From Flavobacteriaceae bacterium GSB9 (GTDB taxonomy: Bacteria > Bacteroidota > Bacteroidia > Flavobacteriales > Flavobacteriaceae): a stretch of DNA of 64,000 nucleotides. Where the stretch lies: NCBI GenBank assembly GCA_022749295.1, contig CP062007.1, forward strand, positions 3,340,001 to 3,404,000, given 5' to 3'. The notes under the pieces are model-generated. The model saw only the letters and a list, made by a program, of their open reading frames with translations. It made no database searches and was not told the DNA's origin. Both the position numbers and the translations under genes were made by a program. Positions 55,018-64,000 of the stretch are shown here, in pieces (within the stretch, counting starts at the first letter, position 1; every line of letters begins with the position of its first letter).

Positions 55018-57246
55018 TTACACTCTGGTAACCTTATCAATGCCATTAATTTTTTTAAGCCTATCTAATAGCTTTTTTATTATGGTATTGTTTTTAACCA
55101 CGACATTGATTTTTCCAGAAAATAAACCGTCATTACTTTCAAAGCTTATGCTTTTCATGTTTACGTGCATATTTTCAGAAACGACGGTGGTTATATCCTT
55201 AACAAGCCCAATGTGGTCAATTCCGGCAAGTACAATTTTAACCAAAAACTCTTGCTGTGTGGAGTCTATCCATTTGGCGGACATGATTCGGTAAGCGTAA
55301 TTGGATTGCAAACTAACGGCATTTGGGCAATTTTTTTTATGCACCTTGATTCCTTCGTTAACCGTTAGAAATCCAAAAACAGCATCTCCCGGAATGGGAT
55401 TACAACAGTTTGCTAATTTATAGTCGAGTTTTTCTTCTTCTTTACCAAAAACAAGTGAATCAAAATTAACAGTAATCTCTTCTTTTTCTATTTCCTCCTT
55501 TTTGATTGGAGTTTTTTTGTTGATTCTGTTTTTTATGAAGCTCATAAAAGCGTTACTTCTTGAAGACGCGTAGCTTTTAAGCATGTTGTTGTCTATGGTG
55601 CCCACACCAACTCTATAAAATAAATCTAGGCTTGTTTTAAGTTTGAAGAATCTAACCATATCGTTTACAGATTCTTCATTAAGCGTAATTTTTAGTTGCT
55701 TTAGTTTACGGCGTAGCAATTCTTTGCCGTCTTCACCAATAATCTTTTTGTTTTCACGCAGGGCCGATTTTATTTTGCTCCGTGCTCTTGCTGTAGTGGC
55801 ATAGTCGAGCCAGTTGGCATTTGGTTTAGCGTTTTCGGCGGTTAAAATTTCAACTTGGTCTCCACTTTTAAGTTCGTGGCTTAAGGTTACCAATTTATTG
55901 TTTACTTTGGCACCACGCGTTTTCATGCCAATTTCGGTATGGATATGAAAAGCAAAATCGAGTGCCGTAGCGCCTTTTGGCAACGATTTTAAATCTCCGG
56001 CAGGAGTAAAAACAAAAATTTCTTTAGAGTAAAGGTTGAGTTTAAACTGCTCTACAAAATCTACAGCATTTGTTTCTGGATTTTCAAGTGCTTCCTGTAG
56101 GCGATTAATCCAGCTCTCTAAATTATCTTCTTTTTCGTTGCCTTGTTTGTATTTGTAATGTGCAGCATAGCCTTTTTCCGCAATTTCGTTCATGCGTTCA
56201 CTTCGTATCTGTACTTCTACCCAGCGGCCTCTTGGCCCCATAACAGTAATGTGTAAAGCTTCGTATCCCGTTGATTTTGGAGAAGAAATCCAATCGCGTA
56301 ACCGTATGGGGTTTGGCCTGAAATGGTCTGTAACTATGGAGTAAATTTTCCAAGCCAAAAACTTTTCGTTGTGCGGATCGCTGTCACATTCATAAATTAT
56401 TCTGATGGCAAACTTATCATAAACTTCATCGAAAGAAACCCCTTGATTGATCATTTTTTTTCTGATGCTGAAAATAGATTTAGGGCGCCCTTTTATAGTA
56501 TAGTTTAGGTGTTCTTTATCGAGGGAGTTTTTTATTACCGCACTAAACTTTTCAATGTAGGCATCTTGTTCGTCTTTACTTTCTTTAATTTTACTTAGAA
56601 TGTCGTTGTAAACATCGGGTTCGGTATATTTTAAGCCTAAATCTTCAAGTTCTGTTTTTATATTGTACAACCCTATTCTGTGCGCTAAAGGGGCGTAGAT
56701 GTAAAGTGTTTCTGAAGCTATTTTCACCTGTTTGTCTGCACGCATAGAATCCATGGTTTGCATGTTGTGCAGCCTGTCGGCAATTTTTATAATGATAACA
56801 CGCACATCGTCATTTAGCGTGAGCAGCATTTTACGGAAGTTCTCTGCTTGCAAAGAAACATCCATGTCTTTTTCTTTGCTTAACGATGATATTTTTGTTA
56901 ACCCATCAACAATTGTGGCAATGGTTTTTCCGAAGAGCTTTTCGATATCCTCAATTTGATAATCTGGACTGTCTTCAACAACATCGTGGAGCAGGGCAGC
57001 GGCAATTGATGTACCGTCAAGACCAATTTCTTGAGCCACTATTTTGGCTACTGCAAGCGGGTGGAATATGTAGGCCTCTCCAGATTTTCTTCGTTGGTCT
57101 TTATGTCCATCCATGGCAACTTCAAAAGCTTTTCTTATCAGCTTTTTGTCGCCATCGGTCAAGGTGGTGTAACTAACTTTTAAAAGCTCTTTGTAAGCTT
57201 TGGTAATCGCAGCATTTTCTTTTTCAATGTATTCCTCTGTCATCAT
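55018..57246 (-). CDS. Bifunctional (p)ppGpp synthetase/hydrolase
   Basis: 742 residues of the RelA/SpoT long form. HD hydrolase domain with IFHPLAVAKIVAQEIGLDGT and LLHDVVEDSPD (about 87-97) and NMQTMDSMRADKQVKIASET; synthetase domain with YDKFAIRIIYECD and DWISSPKSTGYEALHITVMG; TGS domain (IFVFTPAGDLKSLPKGATAL DFAFHIHTEIG); C-terminal ACT domain. The intact HD motif suggests both synthesis and hydrolysis, as expected of a single Rel enzyme in Bacteroidota. The fur gene begins 26 bp downstream. Confidence 0.96.
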   Translation of the reverse strand: MMTEEYIEKENAAITKAYKELLKVSYTTLTDGDKKLIRKAFEVAMDGHKDQRRKSGEAYIFHPLAVAKIVAQEIGLDGTSIAAALLHDVVEDSPDYQIEDIEKLFGKTIATIVDGLTKISSLSKEKDMDVSLQAENFRKMLLTLNDDVRVIIIKIADRLHNMQTMDSMRADKQVKIASETLYIYAPLAHRIGLYNIKTELEDLGLKYTEPDVYNDILSKIKESKDEQDAYIEKFSAVIKNSLDKEHLNYTIKGRPKSIFSIRKKMINQGVSFDEVYDKFAIRIIYECDSDPHNEKFLAWKIYSIVTDHFRPNPIRLRDWISSPKSTGYEALHITVMGPRGRWVEVQIRSERMNEIAEKGYAAHYKYKQGNEKEDNLESWINRLQEALENPETNAVDFVEQFKLNLYSKEIFVFTPAGDLKSLPKGATALDFAFHIHTEIGMKTRGAKVNNKLVTLSHELKSGDQVEILTAENAKPNANWLDYATTARARSKIKSALRENKKIIGEDGKELLRRKLKQLKITLNEESVNDMVRFFKLKTSLDLFYRVGVGTIDNNMLKSYASSRSNAFMSFIKNRINKKTPIKKEEIEKEEITVNFDSLVFGKEEEKLDYKLANCCNPIPGDAVFGFLTVNEGIKVHKKNCPNAVSLQSNYAYRIMSAKWIDSTQQEFLVKIVLAGIDHIGLVKDITTVVSENMHVNMKSISFESNDGLFSGKINVVVKNNTIIKKLLDRLKKINGIDKVTRV

Positions 57247-57309
57247 AATTTAAAAGTAACATAAAGAATATTAACAGGCAATACCTAATTATGGTTTTTT
57301 ATTTATATG

Positions 57310-57885
57310 CTATAAGGCGTTTAAAAAATCAACCAGTTGGGCTACAGCTTTACCACGGTGGCCAATTTTATTTTTTAAACTTAAATCCATTTCGGCAAAA
57401 GTTTGCTCGTGCCCCTCAGGTTTAAAAATGGGGTCGTAGCCAAATCCTTTTTTGCCATGTTGGGTTACTGTTATTTCCCCGAGGCAGATACCGGTAAAAC
57501 AAAGTAGCTCATTATTTAAATAAAGTGCAATAACGGTTTTAAACTGTGCAGTTCTGCTTGAGGCTTTTTGCAATTCAGAAAGCAGTTTTTGCATATTGGC
57601 TTCTGCGTTTTTTTGTTCGCCAGCATATCGGGCAGAGTACACACCTGGAGCACCGTTAAGCGCTTCGACTTCTAGTCCGGTATCATCGGCAAAACAGTCG
57701 TAGCCATAATGTGTCTTAATGTATTCGGCCTTTTGTACGGCGTTGCCTTCTATGGTGTTTTGGGTTTCGGGTATGTCTTCAAGGCATCCTATGTCTTTTA
57801 AACTCAAAAGTTTAATGTTGGAAGGGGTTAAAGCTTGAACTTCTTTTATTTTGTTGATGTTATTTGTAGCGAATACAAGTTCCAT
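57310..57885 (-). CDS. rdgB: Non-canonical purine NTP pyrophosphatase (RdgB/HAM1)
   Basis: The ATG at 57885 (MELVFATNNINKIKEVQALT) matches the family start. 191 residues. Motifs: FATNNINKIKEV (substrate), FADDTGLEVEALNGAPGVYS (about 68-87), SARYAGE, and GFGYDPIFKPEGHEQTFAEM (about 148-167). It hydrolyses ITP, XTP and dITP to monophosphates, keeping them out of DNA and RNA. Confidence 0.97.
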   Translation of the reverse strand: MELVFATNNINKIKEVQALTPSNIKLLSLKDIGCLEDIPETQNTIEGNAVQKAEYIKTHYGYDCFADDTGLEVEALNGAPGVYSARYAGEQKNAEANMQKLLSELQKASSRTAQFKTVIALYLNNELLCFTGICLGEITVTQHGKKGFGYDPIFKPEGHEQTFAEMDLSLKNKIGHRGKAVAQLVDFLNAL

Positions 57886-58046
57886 AATTATAATTTTTGG
57901 TCGCACAAAAATAAGTTTTAAAAACGAATTAAGTGTTGTTGCTCTGCCCAGTATGTATTTCTAATAATTTTATGATTTTTGTCACTATGAATTCCTCAAA
58001 AAACTTGTATCTTACCATTGAAATTAATTATTAAAACGATTAGATT

Positions 58047-58346
58047 ATGACAGTAAACATTCAATATGTAGGTGTAGATGTAAGTGAAACGCTCTCGGCT
58101 TTTACAGAAGAAAAGTTAGAAAAATTATTTAACAGATACGAGTTTTTAATTGGAGCCACAGTATATTTCAAAAAGGATGAGAAACACCATGATAAAGGTA
58201 AAATATGTAATATAGAATTGAGTTTGCCCGGCCCAAGGCTATATGCGACTTCAGAAGAACATAATTATGAGGTGGCCGTTAGGGAGACCATTAGCGATTT
58301 AGAGCGCCAGTTAAAAAAACGGAAACAAGTTTACAAGACATATTAA
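58047..58346 (+). CDS. hpf: Ribosome hibernation promoting factor, short form
   Basis: 99 residues, beta-alpha-beta-beta-beta-alpha HPF/RaiA fold: VNIQYVGVDVSETLSAFTEE KLEKL, VYFKKDEKHHDKGKICNIEL and LYATSEEHNYEVAVRETISD LERQLKKRK. It lacks the C-terminal dimerisation domain of long HPF. It binds the 30S decoding region in stationary phase. Its stop overlaps the end of rlmH by 4 bp, convergently. Confidence 0.92.
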   Translation: MTVNIQYVGVDVSETLSAFTEEKLEKLFNRYEFLIGATVYFKKDEKHHDKGKICNIELSLPGPRLYATSEEHNYEVAVRETISDLERQLKKRKQVYKTY

Positions 58347-58816
58347 CGGTGGTGGTAGGGTTCGTTCTTTAAAATGGTGAACCCTCTGTACAACTGTTCA
58401 ATAAAAAACAAACGAATCATTTGATGGGAAAATGTCATTTTAGACAATGATATTTTCCCATTAGCTTTTTTATAGACATCTTCCGAAAACCCATAAGGTC
58501 CTCCAATAACAAAAACCAGTTGTTTTAGGCCAGCGTTCATTTGTTTTTGTAAATACGATGAAAATGCCAGAGAATCAAACTGTTTCCCGTTTTCATCCAA
58601 TAGTATAAGTTTGTAGGTCGGTTTTAATTTTCTTAGAATAAGTTCGCCCTCTTTTTGTTTTTGTTGCGCCTCACTCAGATTTTTGGCATTTTTTATGTCT
58701 GGAATAACATCCAATTCAAATTTAATGTAGTGTCCTAATCGTTTTATGTATTCGTTAATCAATACATTAAGTTGCTTGCTGTCTGTTTTGCCTATAGCAA
58801 TGAGTCTAATGGTCAT
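58343..58816 (-). CDS. rlmH: 23S rRNA (pseudouridine1915-N3)-methyltransferase
   Basis: 157 residues, SPOUT fold: MTIRLIAIGKTD start, LILLDENGKQFDSLAFSSYL (about 71-90), VFVIGGPYGFSEDVYKKANG (about 101-120) and MTFSHQMIRLFFIEQLYRGF (about 127-146) with the terminal EPYHHR. It methylates pseudouridine 1915 of helix 69 on the 70S ribosome. Confidence 0.97.
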   Translation of the reverse strand: MTIRLIAIGKTDSKQLNVLINEYIKRLGHYIKFELDVIPDIKNAKNLSEAQQKQKEGELILRKLKPTYKLILLDENGKQFDSLAFSSYLQKQMNAGLKQLVFVIGGPYGFSEDVYKKANGKISLSKMTFSHQMIRLFFIEQLYRGFTILKNEPYHHR

Positions 58817-58946
58817 AAAAACAAAATTAGTGCTTTATGTTTATGAAAAACGCATCTAAATAACGTAAAAAATATAAATTTGATAAAATTTAAATTTAAA
58901 TAAGTAAATCAATTTCTTATTTTTGCTCAAAACTAATCAACAAATA

Positions 58947-59807
58947 ATGATTACACAAGAACAGTTTGATAGCGAAGTTAAAGGGATAATAGAAAACGCC
59001 ATAAGAGAAGATGTAGGTGATGGCGACCACAGTTCCTTAGCATGTATTCCAGAAAATGCTCGAGGCAGGGCTAAGCTTCTGGTAAAAGATAAAGGCATTA
59101 TTGGAGGTGTTAATTTTGCCAAAAAAGTTTTTGCTTACGTCGATAAAAATTTAAAATTGGATGTACGTATAGAGGATGGCACCGAGGTAACTTTTGGAGA
59201 TGTGGTGATGTATGTTGAAGGACCTTCCCAATCTATTTTAAAAGCAGAGCGCACCGTTTTAAACGCTATGCAACGCATGAGTGCCATTGCTACAAAAACT
59301 AGAATGTTTGTTGATTTGGTTGAAGGTACAAAAACCAAAATTCTAGATACCAGAAAAACAACACCTGGCATTCGAGTGCTCGAAAAATGGGCCGTTAAAA
59401 TTGGAGGTGGCGAAAATCACAGATTTGCATTGTACGATATGATTATGCTAAAAGACAATCATATTGATTTTGCCGGCGGAATAACCAAAGCCATTGAAAT
59501 GACCAAGCAATATTTGGAAGAAACCGGTAGAAACCTGCTCATAATGGTTGAAGCACGTAACCTCATAGAGGTTGAAGAAATTCTTCAGAACGATGGTGTT
59601 TATAGAATTTTATTAGATAATTTTGACTACGAAGATACCAGAAAGGCCGTAAAAATAATTGGTGATAAATGTTTGACTGAGTCTTCGGGAAATATTAACG
59701 AAGAAACCATTCGTCATTATGCCGAGTGCGGCGTGAACTATATATCTTGTGGGGCCTTGACACATTCGGTTTATAATATGGATATGAGCTTAAAAGCTGT
59801 AAAATAA
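58947..59807 (+). CDS. nadC: Nicotinate-nucleotide pyrophosphorylase (carboxylating)
   Basis: The ATG at 58947 is used; the frame continues upstream to a TTG at 58923. 286 residues. Motifs: DVGDGDHSSLACIPEN (about 20-35), ERTVLNAMQRMSAIATKTR (about 100-118), DTRKTTPGIRVLEKWAVKIG (about 133-152), MLKDNHIDFAGGITKA and VEARNLIEVEEIL. It makes nicotinate mononucleotide from quinolinate and PRPP in NAD synthesis. A TATTTTTG (58918-58925) fits the -7 consensus upstream. Confidence 0.97.
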   Translation: MITQEQFDSEVKGIIENAIREDVGDGDHSSLACIPENARGRAKLLVKDKGIIGGVNFAKKVFAYVDKNLKLDVRIEDGTEVTFGDVVMYVEGPSQSILKAERTVLNAMQRMSAIATKTRMFVDLVEGTKTKILDTRKTTPGIRVLEKWAVKIGGGENHRFALYDMIMLKDNHIDFAGGITKAIEMTKQYLEETGRNLLIMVEARNLIEVEEILQNDGVYRILLDNFDYEDTRKAVKIIGDKCLTESSGNINEETIRHYAECGVNYISCGALTHSVYNMDMSLKAVK

Positions 59808-59896
59808 ATGTATCTATATTTAAATTGGCAACATAAATTTTAAATGCAAAAGCTAAATTTAATAACTTTGCTTACAACAGCAAAAGCAAATTATTA

Positions 59897-60838
59897 ATGA
59901 CAAAACCTTTAGAGGATAGACTGGATAAAATACCTGTAGTTAATGTATTGGTGCGGTTTTTTAAACAGTTGAAGTTGCCCGGTCTCGAAGGCTTGTCTTT
60001 TTACGATTTGTTGGAACTATACATAACAGGTGTTGTTCGAGGCGCTTTAACAACAAGGGCGAGTGCTATTGCCTTTAGCTTTTTTACGGCAATTTTTCCC
60101 TTTTTGCTTTTTGTGCTTATCGTTATTCCGTATGTGCCAATCGATGATTTTAAAGTAGAGTTTTTAAGGTTTTTAGAATCTTTTTTACCACCAACAACAT
60201 CCGATTTTTTCTTTAAAAATATCTTTGAAAATATAGACCAATCGCAACGTGGGGGGCTGTTGTCTTCTGTATTTGTTTTATCAATTCTTTTAATGGCCAA
60301 TGGCGTAAACGCTGTGTTTTCGGGGTTTGAAAACTCGTATCATGAGCAGCTTACACGCAATGTGTTCCGCCAATATTTATTCGCTCTTGGTATCGCCCTT
60401 ATTTTAGCTTTTTTACTCATTGTTACCATTGCAGTCTTGGGGTACATTCAAATTTATGTCGTTCAGGGTGTGTTGGGTGTGCTGGAAAGCAGGGGTTACC
60501 ACGTTGATTCGAACGGTGTGTTTTGGACCAACGTAGTGCAATACCTCTTTTTCGTGCTCATGGTGTATCTGGCAACAGCAACCTTGTATTATTTTGGAAC
60601 ACGCGAAGGTAGAGAATCAAGATTCTTTTCAGTGGGGGCTATTTTTACCACCTTTTTAATAATGCTCACATCATTTTTGTTTGGCCTTTATATCGAAAAT
60701 TTTAGCCAATACAATAAGCTTTATGGTTCTATTGGAGCCCTGCTTATTTTGCTATTTTACCTATGGATAAATGCCAATATCTTACTTTTGGGTTACGAGC
60801 TAAATGTGTCTTTAAACAAATTAAAGAAAAGACATTAG
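59897..60838 (+). CDS. YihY/BrkB-family membrane protein
   Basis: 313 residues with six hydrophobic segments and the family patterns TTRASAIAFSFFTAIFPFLL (about 52-71), LMANGVNAVFSGFENSYHEQ (about 132-151) and YGSIGALLILLFYLWINANI LLLGYELN (about 274-301). It was once called ribonuclease BN; now regarded as an inner-membrane protein of unclear, possibly transport, role. 3 bp upstream of priA. Confidence 0.92.
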   Translation: MTKPLEDRLDKIPVVNVLVRFFKQLKLPGLEGLSFYDLLELYITGVVRGALTTRASAIAFSFFTAIFPFLLFVLIVIPYVPIDDFKVEFLRFLESFLPPTTSDFFFKNIFENIDQSQRGGLLSSVFVLSILLMANGVNAVFSGFENSYHEQLTRNVFRQYLFALGIALILAFLLIVTIAVLGYIQIYVVQGVLGVLESRGYHVDSNGVFWTNVVQYLFFVLMVYLATATLYYFGTREGRESRFFSVGAIFTTFLIMLTSFLFGLYIENFSQYNKLYGSIGALLILLFYLWINANILLLGYELNVSLNKLKKRH

Positions 60839-60841
60839 CCT

Positions 60842-63295
60842 ATGCCAAATTTTATAGATGTCATCATTCCCATACCGTTAAAAAAACTGTTTACCTACAG
60901 CGTAACGCCGGCAGAAGCTAATTTTTTAAAACCAGGTGTTCGTGTGGCTGTACCCTTCGGAAAGTCGAAAATTTATACAGGGATTGTTTTTAAAATTCAT
61001 ACAGATGCGCCAACAGCTTATGAGGCTAAAGATATCCAGCAAATTTTAGATGAAGTTCCCGTTGTTAACCCAATGCAATTAAAACTTTGGCAGTGGATAG
61101 CCAATTATTATATGTGCACGCTGGGCGATGTTATGCGGGCGGCGTTGCCCAATGCTTTTATATTGGAAAGTGAAACGGTGGTTACCAAAAGCAAAGTGCA
61201 AACGGTAGATGAATCTAGTTTAAAAGACGATGAGTTTTTAGTGTTCGAAGCCTTGCAGCATCAATCGTCGTTGAAAATTCATGATATTTCCAATATTCTT
61301 GAAAAAAAGAATGTGTTACCGGTAATAAAGCGCCTTATTGAAAAGGAGATTGTTTCGGTTGACGAGGAGGTTTATGAAAAGTATAAACCCAAGTTGGTGA
61401 GGTACGTAAAATTGCACGATGATTTTTCAACAGAAAATAAGCTTCAAAGCCTGCTGGAAGACTTGAGTCGAGCGCCTAAGCAAAGTCAGGTGGTACTCAC
61501 TTTATTTTCTATTTCCGCCAAAACAAAAAAACCTGTAAAAGTATCAGATTTAATTGAGGAAAGCGATGGTTCGTCTGCCATTATCAAAACATTAATCGAT
61601 AAAGGTATTCTTCAAGAATATCATATTCAAACCGATAGGGTTGAGTATGTGGGCGGTGATACTGAAAGTTTAAAAACACTCAATGCGTATCAAGAAACGG
61701 CGCTAAGCGAAATAAAATCTGCTTTTGAAAACCATCACGTAACTTTATTGCACGGTGTAACCTCTTCCGGTAAGACCGAAATTTATGTTAAACTGATTGA
61801 GAAAGCCCTTAATGATAACAAGCAAGTTTTATATCTACTTCCAGAAATAGCCTTAACGGCCCAATTAATTAATAGACTTCAAGACTATTTTGGAGAGAAT
61901 GTAGCGGTGTTTCATTCTAAATATTCATCCAATGAAAGGGTTGAGGTTTGGAACCATGTTTTAGAAAGTTCCGCGAAAGCGAAAATAATATTGGGTGCCC
62001 GTTCGTCGATATTTTTACCGTTTAAAAACCTAGGGCTAATTATCGTCGATGAAGAGCACGAGCAATCGTTTAAACAATTTGATCCTGCTCCACGCTATCA
62101 TGCGCGCGACACGGCTGTTGTTTTGGGGAATATGCATCAGGCAAAAGTGCTTTTGGGTTCGGCGACCCCAAGTTTAGAAAGCTATTTTAATGCGAAACAA
62201 AACAAGTACGGTTTTGTAGAACTAAACCACCGGTACAACAACGTTATTATGCCCGATATTGAATTGGTGGATATTAAGGATAAACGCAAACGAAAGCAGA
62301 TGAAAGGTCATTTTAGTGACCGGTTGTTGGAAGAAATTGCCGAAACTTTAGATTCAGGTCAACAGATTATATTGTTTCAAAACAGGCGTGGGTTTTCGCC
62401 TATTGTAGAGTGCAATACTTGTGGGCATTCGCCGCAATGTCCTAATTGCGATGTTAGTTTAACCTACCACCGGTATCGTAGCCAGTTGCGTTGCCATTAT
62501 TGTGGCTACGTGATGGCCATGTTGCAAGACTGTATGGCTTGCGGTAGTCAAGAGTTGGATAGCAAAGGGTTTGGTACCGAGCAAATAGAAGAAGAGGTGA
62601 AAGTGTTGTTTCCAAAGCACAAAGTGGCCCGAATGGATTTAGATACTACCCGTGGAAAATATGGCTACGAAAAAATTATAACCGCTTTAGAGCAGCAGGA
62701 AATCGATATTTTGGTAGGGACACAAATGCTTACCAAAGGTTTGGATTTTAGGAATGTAAAACTGGTAGGCATTATGAATGCTGATAACATGCTGAACTTT
62801 CCCGATTTTAGAGCTCACGAGCGTAGCTTTCAGCTTATGGTTCAAGTATCGGGTAGGGCGGGGCGCACCGAAGAACGAGGCAAGGTATTGATACAGACCT
62901 ATAATCCGCACCATAATATTTTGCAACAAGTTTCAACCAATAATTATATTGATATGTTTAATGAACAGATGAACGATCGTTATAATTTTAAATATCCACC
63001 AGTTTACAGGCAGATTAAAATTACCCTAAAACATAAAGATTACGATAGGGTTGAAAAGGCTTCGATTTGGTTTGGTAAGTCTTTACGGCAAATTTTTGGC
63101 GATTATGTTTTGGGACCAGAGTCGCCGCCAATTGCAAGAATTAGAAATCAATTCCATAAAAATATATTGGTAAAAATACCTAAGAAGCAGTCTTTACCAA
63201 AAACTAAAGAAGCTATTATTAAAGTAAATAATAGCTTCCAGAGTATAAAAGATTTTCGGTCGGTTAGGTTAGTTCTAAATGTCGATAACTTTTAA
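60842..63295 (+). CDS. priA: Primosomal protein N' (replication restart helicase)
   Basis: 817 residues. N-terminal DNA-binding domain (VRVAVPFGKSKIYTGIVF), Walker A GVTSSGKTEIY (about 305-315), motif DEEHEQSFKQ (about 404-413), SATPSLE, and the zinc-binding Cys pairs CNTCGHSPQCPNCDVSLTYH and CHYCGYVMAMLQDCMACGSQ (about 524-570). Motif GTQMLTKGLDF and VSGRAGR close the helicase core. It reloads the replisome at stalled forks. The 10-mer GCGAAAGCGA at 61973 also occurs twice in the 33-kb intergenic region. Confidence 0.97.
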   Translation: MPNFIDVIIPIPLKKLFTYSVTPAEANFLKPGVRVAVPFGKSKIYTGIVFKIHTDAPTAYEAKDIQQILDEVPVVNPMQLKLWQWIANYYMCTLGDVMRAALPNAFILESETVVTKSKVQTVDESSLKDDEFLVFEALQHQSSLKIHDISNILEKKNVLPVIKRLIEKEIVSVDEEVYEKYKPKLVRYVKLHDDFSTENKLQSLLEDLSRAPKQSQVVLTLFSISAKTKKPVKVSDLIEESDGSSAIIKTLIDKGILQEYHIQTDRVEYVGGDTESLKTLNAYQETALSEIKSAFENHHVTLLHGVTSSGKTEIYVKLIEKALNDNKQVLYLLPEIALTAQLINRLQDYFGENVAVFHSKYSSNERVEVWNHVLESSAKAKIILGARSSIFLPFKNLGLIIVDEEHEQSFKQFDPAPRYHARDTAVVLGNMHQAKVLLGSATPSLESYFNAKQNKYGFVELNHRYNNVIMPDIELVDIKDKRKRKQMKGHFSDRLLEEIAETLDSGQQIILFQNRRGFSPIVECNTCGHSPQCPNCDVSLTYHRYRSQLRCHYCGYVMAMLQDCMACGSQELDSKGFGTEQIEEEVKVLFPKHKVARMDLDTTRGKYGYEKIITALEQQEIDILVGTQMLTKGLDFRNVKLVGIMNADNMLNFPDFRAHERSFQLMVQVSGRAGRTEERGKVLIQTYNPHHNILQQVSTNNYIDMFNEQMNDRYNFKYPPVYRQIKITLKHKDYDRVEKASIWFGKSLRQIFGDYVLGPESPPIARIRNQFHKNILVKIPKKQSLPKTKEAIIKVNNSFQSIKDFRSVRLVLNVDNF

Positions 63296-63311
63296 AACAA
63301 GAGGTTGGTGA

Positions 63312-63998
63312 TTAAATATTATTTAATGCATCAACCAGCTGGGTTTTTTTGTTTCGACTTAGAGGAATTTCATAAGCGCCAACTTCAACATTTTTACTGT
63401 TAAACCTGTCGATTTTGTCAAGGTTTACAATGTAAGATTTATGTATTCTTAAAAATTTGCCTTCGGGTAATTCGGCTTCAAAAGCTTTCATGGTCGAAAG
63501 AACTACCAAGCTGTTTTCTTCAGTAACCAGCTTTACGTAATCACCAAGGGCTTCAATCCATTTAATGTCCTTAATATATACTTTACGTTTTTTAAGATTA
63601 CTTTTCACAAAAATGTGCTCGCCATCTTCTTCGTTCATGTCTTGGGTCAATCTATGTTGTTCCAAGGCTTTTTCTACGGAAGTGTTAAAGCGTTCTTTTG
63701 TGATGGGCTTGTGCAAGTAATCGGTGGCATCGTAGTTGAATGCTTTAAAAGCATATTCTGTTTTACCGGTTACAAAAATAATTTGAGGTTTGTTGTTTAA
63801 TACGTCTAAAAGTTCAAATCCATTAAGCACTGGCATTTCAATGTCTAAAAAGATAAGGTCTACTTGATGCGTATTTAAACCATTCTTTGTTTCTAGGGCA
63901 CTACTGTACTCTGCAATTAAGTTTAGAGAAGGGTGATTTTCAACTAACTTAACAATAGAGAGACGTTGTATTGCTGAATCGTCTACTACTACACAGTT
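63312..63998 (-). CDS. LytTR-family response regulator (5' partial)
   Basis: The frame runs to the window edge, so the first codons are missing. A receiver domain opens with VVVDDSAIQRLS (acidic pocket DD), the phospho-acceptor Asp in LIFLDIEMPVLNGFELL (about 63840), and the conserved Lys in DYLHKPITKERF. The C-terminal ~100 residues form a LytTR DNA-binding domain (IFVKSNLKKRKVYIKDIKWI EALGDYVKL, then FLRIHKSYIVNLDKIDRF and YEIPLSRN). A two-component response regulator whose kinase partner is outside the window. Convergent with priA. Confidence 0.93.
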   Translation of the reverse strand, partial: NCVVVDDSAIQRLSIVKLVENHPSLNLIAEYSSALETKNGLNTHQVDLIFLDIEMPVLNGFELLDVLNNKPQIIFVTGKTEYAFKAFNYDATDYLHKPITKERFNTSVEKALEQHRLTQDMNEEDGEHIFVKSNLKKRKVYIKDIKWIEALGDYVKLVTEENSLVVLSTMKAFEAELPEGKFLRIHKSYIVNLDKIDRFNSKNVEVGAYEIPLSRNKKTQLVDALNNI

Positions 63999-64000
63999 TA

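Noticed and set aside
63303-63340. Imperfect hairpin between priA and the response regulator as a terminator
   Set aside because: The pairing overlaps the coding end of the regulator and there is no clear T-run.

Overview
The window is chromosomal DNA from a low-GC Bacteroidota bacterium, almost certainly a Flavobacteriaceae member. Evidence read from the sequence: two proteins with the type IX secretion system (T9SS) C-terminal sorting domain (a 4531-residue giant and a pectate lyase), a TonB-dependent receptor/DUF4249 lipoprotein pair, the small ribosomal protein THX, a monomeric NADP-isocitrate dehydrogenase, a trp operon in the order E-G-D-C-F-B-A, and promoters of the Bacteroidota -33/-7 type (TTTG...TAnnTTTG) ahead of trp and the DEAD-box gene. 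The species was not identified.

Layout. 1-4.4 kb: 3' part of a PIF1/RecD-like helicase with HRDC and HTH tail, an isolated divergent 5S rRNA-like sequence, a lone type III polyketide synthase, then a decayed second copy of the helicase tail. 4.4-21 kb: minus-strand secreted proteins, dominated by the giant T9SS adhesin-like protein, whose N-terminal part holds three nearly identical 756-bp units. 21-27 kb: DinB-like protein, DUF6095 membrane protein, murQ, and a TolC/MacB-like permease/adaptor efflux operon that lacks an ATPase gene. 27-36 kb: DUF4249-TonB receptor pair, icd, a decayed ORF, rplS, trmD, an APC permease with a small HMA-like partner. 36-41.4 kb: yaaA, PLDc_N-TPR protein, THX, a palindromic repeat, a UDG-like glycosylase with no ordinary start codon, a frameshifted gene with an 18-base homopolymer, DEAD-box RNA helicase and VF530-like gene. 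41.4-44.4 kb: pectate lyase, trmL, two small proteins.

44.4-51.4 kb is a complete tryptophan operon. It has a recognisable promoter, a 15-residue leader peptide with three consecutive Trp codons, and a terminator whose loop can pair with an upstream segment, so transcription attenuation is well supported. trpE-trpG-trpD are tightly packed, while every distal spacer carries a short repeat; one repeat encodes the last residues of TrpF.

51.4-64 kb: a MarR regulator divergent from two thioredoxin-fold proteins, then mostly housekeeping genes: purA, fur, relA/spoT, rdgB, hpf-like, rlmH, nadC, BrkB-family protein, priA, and a LytTR response regulator cut by the window end.

No CRISPR array, complete insertion sequence, prophage or tRNA gene was seen. 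The least ordinary parts are the duplicated-helicase-tail segment at the left end, the homogenised repeats of the giant gene, the trp leader and repeat-filled spacers, and three decayed genes.
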